This document shows positions 1 through 8,721 of a stretch of DNA of 64,000 nucleotides, piece after piece. The position numbers were made by a program, and so were the translations under genes. Every line of letters begins with the position of its first letter. Positions within the stretch are counted from its first letter, which is position 1. The notes below the pieces were generated by a model. That model ran no database searches, had not been told where the DNA came from, and worked only from the letters and a program-made list of their open reading frames with translations. Source of the DNA: VXPQ01 sp965223485. GTDB taxonomy: Bacteria > Bacteroidota > Rhodothermia > Rhodothermales > VXPQ01. The stretch is taken from contig OZ244993.1 in the NCBI GenBank assembly GCA_965223485.1, forward strand, positions 1,550,001-1,614,000, given 5' to 3'.

Positions 1-2
1 GG

Positions 3-3000
3 ACGGCGCGCGGCGATACGCCGGACACGGCGCTTCTTAGCGCTGCGGACATCGCTTCTCCGACGTTCTACGTGCCGGACGAGGTGGACGGGACGACGGC
101 GTACGAGTACCTGCTTACGGCCAGCGCGGAGAATGCGGAGTCCGGTTCGGCAGCGGTAACGGTGACGGTGTTGAATGCGGGAGCGTTGCACGTGGTATGC
201 ACGGATCCGCCTTCGGTGTATGAAGGCTCGGCTCCCTTCGACCTGGACTGCACGGCTTCGGGCGCTCCGGCGGGTTCCGACTACGAATACGCCTGGACGG
301 CGCGGGGCGACACGCCGGACACGGACCTGCTTATAGCGGGCACGGACGGTCCCACCCCGACGTTTGCGGTGCCGGATGAGGTGGACGCGACCACCACGTA
401 CGAGTACCTTTTGACGGTCAGTGCGGAGAATGCGGAAGACGGTTCGGCAGAGGTAACGGTGACGGTGCTTAAGCAAGGTGCGCTGTACGCGGTATGCGCG
501 GATCCGCCTCCGGTGTATGAAGGCTCTGAGGACTTCGACCTGGACTGCTCGGCTTCGGGCGCCCCGGCGGGCTCCGACTACGAATACGCCTGGACGGCGC
601 GGGGCACGACGGCGAACACGGCGCTGCTTATAGCGGGCACGGACGGTCCCACCCCGACGTTTGCGGTGCCGGATGAGGTGGACGCGACCACCACGTACGA
701 GTACCTTTTGACGGTCAGTGCGGAGAATGCGGAAGACGGTTCGGCAGAGGTAACGGTGACGGTGCTTAAGCAAGGTGCGCTGTACGCGGTATGCGCGGAT
801 CCGCCTCCGGTGTATGAAGGCTCTGAGGACTTCGACCTGGACTGCTCGGCTTCGGGCGCCCCGGCGGGCTCCGACTACGAATACGCCTGGACGGCGCGGG
901 GCACGACGGCGAACACGGCGCTGCTTATAGCGGGCACGGACGGTCCCACCCCGACGTTTGCGGTGCCGGATGAGGTGGACGCGACCACCACGTACGAGTA
1001 CCTTTTGACGGTCAGTGCGGAGAATGCGGAAGACGGTTCGGCAGAGGTAACGGTGACGGTGCTTAAGCAAGGTGCGCTGTACGCGGTATGCGCGGATCCG
1101 CCTCCGGTGTATGAAGGCTCTGAGGACTTCGACCTGGACTGCTCGGCTTCGGGCGCCCCGGCGGGCTCCGACTACGAATACGCCTGGACGGCGCGGGGCA
1201 CGACGGCGAACACGGCGCTGCTTATAGCGGGCACGGACGGTCCCACCCCGACGTTTGCGGTGCCGGATGAGGTGGACGCGACCACCACGTACGAGTACCT
1301 TTTGACGGTCAGTGCGGAGAATGCGGAAGACGGTTCGGCAGAGGTAACGGTAACAGTTTTGAACAAGGATGCGCTTGCAGTGGCGTGTGCGGATCCCGGT
1401 TCGGTGTACGAGGGGTCCGAAGATATCACGTTCGATTGTGAGGCGTCGGGCGCTCCGGGAGACAGTCCCCGGTACACGTATGTCTGGACGGCCCGCGGCG
1501 ATACGCAGGACACGTCGCTCTTGAGCGCTGCGGACATCGCTTCGCCAACGTTCGCGGTGCCGGACGAGGTGGATGGCGACGAGACGTACGAGTACCTTTT
1601 GACGGCCAGTGCGGAGAATGCGGAGGACGCTTCGGCACAGGTGACGGTGACGGTGCTCGACAAGCCTGTGCTTGCGGTGGCATGCGCGGGTCCCTATTCG
1701 GTGTACGAGGGATCGGAGGACTTTGCATTCGACTGCTCGGCGTCGGGCGCTCCGGGAGACAGTCCCCGGTACACGTATGTCTGGACGGCCCGCGGCGATA
1801 CGCAGGACACGTCGCTCTTGAGCGCAACGGATGTTGCCTCGCCGACGTTTCTTGTCCCGGACGATTTGCCCGAGACCACTACGTACGAGTACCTGCTTAC
1901 GGCGAGCGCGGCGAATGCGGAAGACGCCAGCGCCGGGGTAAGCGTGACGGTGATGCACCCTGCGCCGCTTGCTTTCGCGGACGATTCGATATCCGATCGG
2001 GTCTACGTCTTTACCGTAGGCGAGACCATCGCGGATATTGTGCTTCCGGACGCCAAAGGCGGTTTTCCCCCGTATGCCTATACGCTTTCGCCGGCATTGC
2101 CCGAAGGACTTGACCTTGACGATCCGACGCGAACGATCTCCGGTACGCCTTTGGAGGTAAGCCCCCGGACGGAGTACACCTGGCAGGCCTCCGACGCCAA
2201 TAACGAGACGGGGCACATTGCATTTTTCATACAGGTGGTTTCTGCCGTCGATACCACTTCTCCGCCCGTAGCGGAATCTACGCCGCCGGCGGAGTCTTCT
2301 TCTGTGGCGTTTGTGGAGCCGACAGCCCTTGGCGTAACGGTAAGCGCCTCGCCCTTACGTTTCGGGGTGCAGTCGGCGGGGACGCAGGTGTCGCTCGATC
2401 CGATGACCGATGGTATATCGACGCACGTATCGGGACCGTATCATGCGGGCCGTATGACGCTTTCGCCGGGTGGCGGCGAAGCGCTTGATGAGAACGGGGA
2501 GATGGATTTGTCCATCGAGCTGGCGTCACCGGTCGTGCTCCGGCGTGAGAGGGGCATCAAGGCTACTTCGATCGTTCTTTCGCCACAGTGGTCGCTTGCA
2601 GAGTCGTGCGAGCAGCTCTCTTCTCAGGCGATAGGGGGTCTGTACACGGAGGTGACGCTGTCAGAGGCCGATTGTCGTCTCCTGCGTTTCGGAGGCGAAC
2701 TGGACCTTACGGACGCAGTCTCGGGGCGGTATGCGGGAAGTCTGGACATCATTCTTCGTTCGGGTGAGAGCGAGGAGACGCATTCGGTGGATGTGGAGGT
2801 GAGGGTTGTCCCCGCACAGCGGGTGATCACGATAGGTCCGGGCGGGGTGCGTTTCAGCACGTCGAGGGAGCTTCCTGCCGGATTGACCGAGGAGCAGAAC
2901 CTGAGCATCTATCCTCATGTTGCGTTTTTGACCGAGGAGAAGCCTCACGGCGTGTTCGAGTTGTCGAATCCATCGCTTATCCCGTTGGAGATATCCGTGT

Positions 3001-3683
3001 CGGCCCGTTTTGGCTATACGGAGGCGACGGAGAATGGCCGCGAGGTAGTGGTTGAGGATGCTTCGGGATCGCACCTGAGCGATTTGTCCGAGGTGGTGGA
3101 CATTCATCCGGGTGTTCTGGTCTTGATGCCCGGAGAGAAGGGCCTTATTCGTTACGGGGTGAAGGAGGAAGTGCTCGGGGCCATGTCTGAGCGAGGCTAC
3201 GCAGCGTTTTTCGATGTGGTGTCCGAGCCTCGTCAGTATGTCCGTTCGGATCAAATGCCGGAGGAGGTTACGGGAGAGAAGACGGCTCGCGTGACGATGC
3301 GCGTTCCGGGGGTGTACGTACCTGCCGAAGGGGCCTCGCAGCTACGCGCTACGCTGTTATCGATATCGTTTATAGGTTCGATGTCGGCGACGTTTTTGCT
3401 GGAGACGGCGGATCGTCCTTTTGCGGGCGAGGTGGTGGCGTACGACGGGGACGGTCGTGAGCTGGGCCGCCGGGAGACGCTGGTGTACACGCGCAGCCGC
3501 GTGCGCGTGCCTCTTGATCGTATACCTGAAGAAGGAGCCGTGTTTTTGCGTTTTTCGCCCCGGGGATCAGGCCGTGTGCCCGAGCCGGCGCCCGTTGAGT
3601 GGGATGCGCCGCGCAGGGACATAGGCGACGCCGAGAATGAAGGCCGCACGACGATCCCGGCAACGCTGGTCCAGAAACCGTGA
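3..3683 (+). CDS. Large secreted repeat protein (Ig/PKD-like repeats), 5' truncated by window edge
   Basis: The reading frame is open from base 3, so the true start lies upstream and only the C-terminal ~1226 residues are visible. The protein begins inside one repeat and then has six full ~99-residue units. Each unit has a conserved pair of cysteines (VCADP and LDC), a YxWTARG core, PTFxVPDEVD and TYEYLL...SAENAED...VTVTVL, as expected for a disulfide-bonded beta-sandwich. After the repeats comes a putative-Ig/cadherin-like domain (about residues 660-740, starting LAFADDSISD; SGTPLEV motif), then a non-repetitive ~420-residue beta-rich tail with no recognised sorting signal. It is probably surface exposed or periplasmic and structural or adhesive. 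The tail (SNPSLIPLEISVSARFGY) loosely resembles chaperone-like beta domains, but I do not assign a function. It ends directly beside a transposase remnant. Confidence 0.75.
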   Translation, partial: TARGDTPDTALLSAADIASPTFYVPDEVDGTTAYEYLLTASAENAESGSAAVTVTVLNAGALHVVCTDPPSVYEGSAPFDLDCTASGAPAGSDYEYAWTARGDTPDTDLLIAGTDGPTPTFAVPDEVDATTTYEYLLTVSAENAEDGSAEVTVTVLKQGALYAVCADPPPVYEGSEDFDLDCSASGAPAGSDYEYAWTARGTTANTALLIAGTDGPTPTFAVPDEVDATTTYEYLLTVSAENAEDGSAEVTVTVLKQGALYAVCADPPPVYEGSEDFDLDCSASGAPAGSDYEYAWTARGTTANTALLIAGTDGPTPTFAVPDEVDATTTYEYLLTVSAENAEDGSAEVTVTVLKQGALYAVCADPPPVYEGSEDFDLDCSASGAPAGSDYEYAWTARGTTANTALLIAGTDGPTPTFAVPDEVDATTTYEYLLTVSAENAEDGSAEVTVTVLNKDALAVACADPGSVYEGSEDITFDCEASGAPGDSPRYTYVWTARGDTQDTSLLSAADIASPTFAVPDEVDGDETYEYLLTASAENAEDASAQVTVTVLDKPVLAVACAGPYSVYEGSEDFAFDCSASGAPGDSPRYTYVWTARGDTQDTSLLSATDVASPTFLVPDDLPETTTYEYLLTASAANAEDASAGVSVTVMHPAPLAFADDSISDRVYVFTVGETIADIVLPDAKGGFPPYAYTLSPALPEGLDLDDPTRTISGTPLEVSPRTEYTWQASDANNETGHIAFFIQVVSAVDTTSPPVAESTPPAESSSVAFVEPTALGVTVSASPLRFGVQSAGTQVSLDPMTDGISTHVSGPYHAGRMTLSPGGGEALDENGEMDLSIELASPVVLRRERGIKATSIVLSPQWSLAESCEQLSSQAIGGLYTEVTLSEADCRLLRFGGELDLTDAVSGRYAGSLDIILRSGESEETHSVDVEVRVVPAQRVITIGPGGVRFSTSRELPAGLTEEQNLSIYPHVAFLTEEKPHGVFELSNPSLIPLEISVSARFGYTEATENGREVVVEDASGSHLSDLSEVVDIHPGVLVLMPGEKGLIRYGVKEEVLGAMSERGYAAFFDVVSEPRQYVRSDQMPEEVTGEKTARVTMRVPGVYVPAEGASQLRATLLSISFIGSMSATFLLETADRPFAGEVVAYDGDGRELGRRETLVYTRSRVRVPLDRIPEEGAVFLRFSPRGSGRVPEPAPVEWDAPRRDIGDAENEGRTTIPATLVQKP
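329..1349 (+). repeat. Near-identical 297-bp tandem repeats inside the surface protein
   Basis: About 3.4 copies of a 297-bp unit (99 codons) occur here. The units beginning at 474, 771 and 1068 read the same base for base until the third diverges near 1350. Flanking units encode the same domain but have diverged in DNA. This points to recent expansion or gene conversion in the middle of the array, and copy number could vary between strains or be collapsed in assembly. Confidence 0.9.
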
Positions 3684-3690
3684 TGTGTCG

Positions 3691-3822
3691 TCCATGCCGT
3701 TTTACAAGGGCATTGTCGACTACCTACGCTACTTTAACGAAGAGCGTCCTCACCAGGGACTTGACAACCGAACCCCCGACGACCTATTCTGCAAACGAAA
3801 ACCGCTGCCCAAAGCAGCATGA
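3691..3822 (+). pseudogene. IS3-family transposase, C-terminal remnant
   Basis: The ~44 codons before the TGA at 3820 encode the very end of an IS3-type (rve) integrase: YLRYFNEERPHQGL followed by DNRTPDDLF. The YFNxxRPHQGL motif includes the region of the last catalytic Glu of the DDE triad and is highly characteristic. Nothing of the rest of the transposase is present upstream, because the repeat-protein gene ends at 3683. The sequence just downstream (about 3850-3885, CTGTCCAGATTTTACGGACC) could be the terminal inverted repeat of the lost element. It is a scar rather than a functional gene. Confidence 0.7.
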
Positions 3823-3978
3823 CCCGACGCGACAGTACACTTAAATACACGTGAAAACTGTCCAGATTTTACGGACCATTTCTAGGTAAAAAATGCGGAG
3901 CTATCATGCCGAGTCACCTCGTCATACGTTGTGCCGAACACCGTATGTACACGAGGCGTTGTCGTTTTTTCCGAATCC

Positions 3979-6678
3979 CTACGAACTGAACCACCAGTTC
4001 ATTTTCAGCACGAACACGTTCTCCATGGGCGCTGTCGCCAATTGGTTGAACGACGGGCCGAATTCGAACCAGGGATCGTTCGTGAAGTCGGATCGCTGCT
4101 GCGTCCAGACCAGATACAGCGTAGAGCCCGGTCGGTATTCCCAGCGCGCCACGGCCGTTCCCCGGAGCGAAGCTATATTGAAGTCGCGATTGGGAAGTTG
4201 AATGGATTCGGCAAGTCCGCCGGGGCCGTCCGGGTCCGCCACAAGCGTTTCCGCATCGAACGTCGAACCTTCTTCTCCGTAGCGTACAAAGTCATAGGAC
4301 CGTGCGCGGGCCAGTTCCTTGTACTCCGAGTAGTCGCCCACGGAAACGAGCGGCTGTGCATACAACTGAAAACTCAGTTCCGGAGTAAACGTCCAGTTGA
4401 GCCGTACAGTGGACAACAGGGTTATCCGATCGAGTTTGGCGAATACGTACCGCTTTCCGAACGTCCGGGCAGCCAGCGGATCGTCGAAGGCGCCGACCCA
4501 CTGGGCCTCTGAGGTTTCCCATGAAACGGAAGGGCTGAGGGCAAGGGCTACATTGGGCGCCGCCTGCCACTCGACATCCACATTCAGTCCCGTTTCGTTT
4601 CCCGAGGCCCCGCGTTCCATATCCACTCCCAGTCCGACCACAAACATCTTGCGCCGGTCTGAAGACAGGGTTAAGTCCACGCCCATACCCGGCGGCTCCA
4701 GCGTCAATGGACCGCCGCGCGTGCGCCGCGTATTCACGGTTTCCGGGGTGACGAAAAGGCGGGTAAACATCGTGTAGTAGTTCAGGAATTCGACGCGGGA
4801 GAAGGCAAAGGCGCCTGTCGAGAACACGTTTCCGGAGTAGTCGATTCCCCTGAACAGGGCAGCAAGTACAAAGGCGTCCCTTGTAAAGCGGGTGGGGTCG
4901 CTCCAGCTGTACCCGAATCCGACATGTGCATTGATGGCGTCCGAGCGGGATTGGAAGCCGGCGTCGTTTACGTCGAAGGAAGGGGACACCGCTTCGATCG
5001 CCGTATTGATGGAAAAGCGCCCGCGTTCCTTACTCAGGCCAAGGCGTCCGGCCCATCCGCTCAGCGACGTCGCACTGCTGTCGATGCGCACATGGTCAAT
5101 ATCCGGGCGCTGGAAGTAATGCACCGAACTGCGCTGGATATCGAGCAGCCGCTGCTCGGTCCCATTGAGGTGGGACAAACCGGCCCAACCATTCAGCACC
5201 CATGTACTTTCCTTGTCGAGGAATGTCCACCCGTCCACGCCGAAGTTCAACGACCGCTTGTTCATCTGGTCCATGAGGCGCTCGTCCGAGAAAAACCGCT
5301 GGTTGACCGTGGACATAAAGCCCAATCCATGGCGCCCGTCCGTGAATTCTTTCTGGGCGCGGTAGACGCCGTAGTAGGTCGTCGGCTCTACTTCCGCTTC
5401 GGATCGCACACCGGTCCCGCTCTGCAAGCGGGCATGCTCCCGGGCCGTGAGCGCCTGCAGGGTTCCCACGTTCCAGCTGCCGGCCAATTTGCCCACCACC
5501 TTGGCGGCGCCGAGTATGCGCGTGCCGTCCGGCATATCCGAAAACGCATGACCGGGCAACCTGCCTGCCGGCGAACGCCCGATGCGGCGGCTGTAGAAAA
5601 ACGATGGACTGTTATGGAACCTCAAGTTATGTCTGGGTCCGCCCATCCCGAAGTCGCTGAACACGGAAGCCCCTTCGACGAAAAACGGGCGTTTTTCCGA
5701 GAAGTATGTCTCGTAATCGCTCAGGTTGATGACGGCCGGGTCCACTTCCACCTGCCCGAAATCCGGGTTCACCGTGGCGTTCAGCGTCAGGTTGGACGTA
5801 AGGGCGTACCGCACATCCACACCGCCGTCCACGCCGTACACGGAGCCGTCGTTGAACGGGTCGCCCTCGCCGACCGTTTGATCGTAGGAGGCGCGCGACG
5901 TGACGTAAGGGATAATCTCCAGTTGGCGGCTCGGGCTGATATCCCGAATGCCCACCAGTTCCGGGAAGCGGCTCACGAAGCCGCTTTCGTCACTGGGCGT
6001 GTAGGCCAGATAGGCGCGTTCCTGTTTGCGCGAGATACCGCGTATGAAGTTGATGCCCCACACATACCGGTCCTGCTGGTAGAACCGCAGTTGCGAATAG
6101 GGAATGCGCATCTCGGCCGTCCATCCATCCGGTGTCCGCTGGACGCGCCCCTGCCACACGCCATCCCAGTCGGGATCATCGCTGTTGTCGTTCATGAGCA
6201 CCCCGTCATGGAGGGTGCCTGCAGCGTTCAAACCGAAGAAGTATCCGCTGCGACGGTCCAGATAGGGGTCCAGGCAGACAGCGAAAAAATCGGATTCCTG
6301 CTGTGCATCGCGGCGGCCCAGACGGGCGACGATCGAGTCCGGTGCGCTGTCGAACAGGCGGGCTCCGACATAGATGGCCTCGCTGTCGTACAGGACGATG
6401 GCTTCGGTGCGTTCGGTCGCCGGCATCCCTTCGTCGGGATCCGACTGGAAAAACCGATCGGCGGCTACACCTTGCGCCCATGCCGATTCGTCCAGCCTGC
6501 CGTCTATCTGTATGGCCTCAGCCGTGGCCGTGGCGGTAACGACCTGTATCCCGGCGGGGCCCTCCATGGAGACACCCTGTGCACGGGTTTGCGTCTGGCT
6601 CCAGCCTGCGGGCGCCAGGCGCGTCATCGCTGCAAAGATCAACATGAAAAAACACAGAATACGTGCTGTCGCAAGCAT
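3979..6678 (-). CDS. CBM9-like / DUF5916 outer-membrane protein
   Basis: 899 residues. An N-terminal hydrophobic signal (about residues 1-27, ending near GWSQTQ) is followed by a CBM9/DOMON-like sandwich (about 45-240, with IQIDGRLDESAWAQ and later WTAEMRIPYSQLRF). The rest is the long DUF5916 region (about 240-899), rich in alternating aromatic beta strands and ending in WWFSS, as expected for an outer-membrane barrel. This family is common in marine Bacteroidota and Rhodothermota, often near carbohydrate-active or peptidase genes. The substrate is unknown; binding or uptake of glycans or peptides is an inference. The ATG at 6678 gives a plausible signal peptide. The next gene upstream on the same strand is the broken GH5 cellulase. 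Confidence 0.85.
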   Translation of the reverse strand: MLATARILCFFMLIFAAMTRLAPAGWSQTQTRAQGVSMEGPAGIQVVTATATAEAIQIDGRLDESAWAQGVAADRFFQSDPDEGMPATERTEAIVLYDSEAIYVGARLFDSAPDSIVARLGRRDAQQESDFFAVCLDPYLDRRSGYFFGLNAAGTLHDGVLMNDNSDDPDWDGVWQGRVQRTPDGWTAEMRIPYSQLRFYQQDRYVWGINFIRGISRKQERAYLAYTPSDESGFVSRFPELVGIRDISPSRQLEIIPYVTSRASYDQTVGEGDPFNDGSVYGVDGGVDVRYALTSNLTLNATVNPDFGQVEVDPAVINLSDYETYFSEKRPFFVEGASVFSDFGMGGPRHNLRFHNSPSFFYSRRIGRSPAGRLPGHAFSDMPDGTRILGAAKVVGKLAGSWNVGTLQALTAREHARLQSGTGVRSEAEVEPTTYYGVYRAQKEFTDGRHGLGFMSTVNQRFFSDERLMDQMNKRSLNFGVDGWTFLDKESTWVLNGWAGLSHLNGTEQRLLDIQRSSVHYFQRPDIDHVRIDSSATSLSGWAGRLGLSKERGRFSINTAIEAVSPSFDVNDAGFQSRSDAINAHVGFGYSWSDPTRFTRDAFVLAALFRGIDYSGNVFSTGAFAFSRVEFLNYYTMFTRLFVTPETVNTRRTRGGPLTLEPPGMGVDLTLSSDRRKMFVVGLGVDMERGASGNETGLNVDVEWQAAPNVALALSPSVSWETSEAQWVGAFDDPLAARTFGKRYVFAKLDRITLLSTVRLNWTFTPELSFQLYAQPLVSVGDYSEYKELARARSYDFVRYGEEGSTFDAETLVADPDGPGGLAESIQLPNRDFNIASLRGTAVARWEYRPGSTLYLVWTQQRSDFTNDPWFEFGPSFNQLATAPMENVFVLKMNWWFSS

Positions 6679-6811
6679 GAGAGGGTAAAAATTGGTTATT
6701 CGAAACCTTTTTGACGGGCCAAATGGATGGATATGACGCCTGCTACTCGACTACAGGCCCATTCGGACCACTATCCTTTTTGCGCGATACGTAAATAAAA
6801 GGAGATGGTTG

Positions 6812-6865
6812 CATGGGGCGCGGTCTTCGTTGTGCGACGATAGAGATGGTTGCACGGCGCGCGGA
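6812..6865. repeat. Two-copy 31-bp direct repeat in intergenic region 6679-6959
   Basis: The string GAGATGGTTGCA followed by a GC-rich tail occurs at 6812 and again at 6843. The 281-bp gap between the DUF5916 gene and the GH5 pseudogene holds no coding sequence that I can support apart from this repeat and the hairpin at 6889-6918. Confidence 0.5.
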
Positions 6866-6888
6866 TCCGGCCGTGTTCCGGAACGCCC

Positions 6889-6918
6889 GACTCGTCTTGC
6901 CTGTCCGCAAGGCGAGTC
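6889..6918. terminator. Strong intergenic hairpin downstream of the GH5 pseudogene
   Basis: Arms GACTCGTCTTGC (6889-6900) and GCAAGGCGAGTC (6907-6918) pair over 12 positions with one G-U wobble on the plus strand around a 6-base loop. It lies 42 bases past the GH5 stop codon (minus strand) and upstream of the DUF5916 gene. There is no clear T tract on the minus side, so rho-independent termination is possible but not certain. Confidence 0.4.
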
Positions 6919-6959
6919 CTTTCCTTAATCATTGGCCGCAGGATTCAAGCGAGTCCTGC

Positions 6960-8721
6960 TTATCGGATGGCCGTTACGGGCGCTGTCAGGAGGTGCGTCC
7001 GTTTCCCGTCTTCCAGAAACAGGCGCGAGAAATACATACCCGGGGGTAGTTCGGGGCGTATGGACAACGTGTGCTCTCCCGTCCCGAACGCTTCCGGGGA
7101 ATGCACATACACGGTGCGACCCAACACGTCCACCACTTCGAGGCGGGCTCGTACGGGCCGGTCGGTCCGGAATGCCAGCTTGACTTCTCCGGAAAACGGG
7201 TTGGGCCAGGCTCCTTCCAGCCGCATACCCTCCGGTATTTCGTCTGCCTGCTCGGCGGCGGTGACCGTCTTCAGCATAAAGCGCATTCGATTCACGTTGA
7301 ACCCCCCATTGCGCACGTTCATCCTCAGGATATGCTCGCCGGCGGGTAGCGTCGCGTCACGCAGCCATACCGATGTCCACGCCTGCCATCCGCCTGTGAC
7401 GGGCACAATTATATTGCCGCCAAGCCGCTCATTGTCCAGCCAGAGGCTGAAGATGCCGCCATTATCGGCCGCATCGGCGGCGACGCGGATTTCGACGTCA
7501 TAGGTACCTGCCGTGTCGATCTGCACCGTCCAGGTCAGCCATTCGGTCGTTTGAATCCATCCCACATTATAGGCGAATCCTTCCGGATCCATCGACTTCT
7601 CGATGTCCACCCCGTCATTGCGGTATTCATATCCCTGGTTGCCGACCCCGTCTTGTCCATCGACTCTCATGAGATCGGTGTCGTGGTAGGTGGCGCCCTC
7701 ATGTCCGATGTCGTAATCCGCAGCATTGACGACGCCGGGAATGGGATGCTCTTTGAAGGGTTTGCGCAGCGTGGCGTAATCCGGATCCAAAAGCGCCGCA
7801 AGGACGCCGGGCCGCGTTATGCAGGAATCGAGATCCAGCCCCTCGGCCATGGCGAAGAGCGCCTCGCTGGCTGCCCGTGGGGAAGGGCGGGGTTTGGGGT
7901 TGTTCGGGGGGGCGTTCAAGTAATCGACCACCTCTTTATATCCTGGCGCAAACGGCGCGGAAAGCGGGCTGGTGATCGTCGCTATTTTCTTGTGCGTCCA
8001 CCAGTTCCAGCCGATCCCGTGTCTTTCCGCGAGCCGGGTCACTGCAAAAAACCACGGATTCGAGTTTTCCCCCGATTCTCCCAGCCAGAGCGGCACATTG
8101 TTTCTCCTCCTCAGATCCAGAAGATAGTTGATGGCGCCGACGTCCGTGGCGTTCCAGTACTTGTGGAAGGCGTAGACCATATTGTCGTCGGGAAAGTCGT
8201 CCAGCTTGTAGAAGTGGGTGGCGAAATAATTTCCTTCTATGAAGAGGATATGGTTGATATCGACCTTGCGGATAGCCTCGGCAAGTCGCACGTACAGTGT
8301 ACGCAGAGCGTCCGCTTGCATCTCTCCGTTGCCTATTTTGTCGGGCGTAACGGGTTCGTTGATCAGATCGAATCCCCACTCGGCAATGGCCGCAATATCT
8401 TTTTCCGCGACGTAGTTGGCCCGGTATACCTCGAAGAAACGATCCGTGGCCTGCTCGCCGATCAGGTCCGCTATCTGCGCCCGGATGGTACGCGGAGATC
8501 CTCCGTCGATGGCGGTCATATGAAGCATGTATCCCTCCGGCACGAGCCAGCCGCCCAGTCCAAGGCCGCGCATGACTACGGGATTGCCGTCCCGATCGAG
8601 AATCTTTGTGCCTTCGGTCCGGAAAAAGCCCTGTCCCTGCGCCGGAAGAATCAGGAGAAAAGCCGAAACAGCCCCTGCGACGCACCAGACGGCCGGGGAC
8701 GTTATCCACTTTCGTATTCAT
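6960..8721 (-). pseudogene. GH5 endoglucanase-like with CBM6 and T9SS domain; frameshift and internal deletion
   Basis: The uninterrupted frame runs 8573-6960 (537 residues), but the protein clearly began earlier. In the same frame upstream lie a hydrophobic signal stretch (WCVAGAVSAFLLILPAQGQ) and FFRTEGTKILDRDGNPVVM, joined to the natural ATG at 8721 (MNTK) only if a one-base slip near 8705-8712 is corrected. A typical GH5 N-terminus (GLGGWLVPEGYM) and AEKDIAAIAEWGF are then followed directly by DLINEPV at about 8367-8372. In GH5 enzymes roughly 100 residues (strands 2-4, with the conserved Arg, His and LDLHAxPGG) separate these motifs, so an in-frame deletion has occurred. The acid/base Glu (NEP) and the nucleophile region (LGESGENS) remain. 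The C-terminus carries a CBM6-like module (about residues 290-420) and a type IX sorting domain (PNPFSGEVKL). Probably inactive on cellulose or mixed-linkage glucan. Confidence 0.75.

Noticed and set aside
4924..6714. 596-codon plus-strand ORF opposite the DUF5916 gene
   Set aside because: Antisense shadow of a GC-rich coding gene; no recognisable domain, while the minus frame has signal peptide, CBM9 and DUF5916 features.
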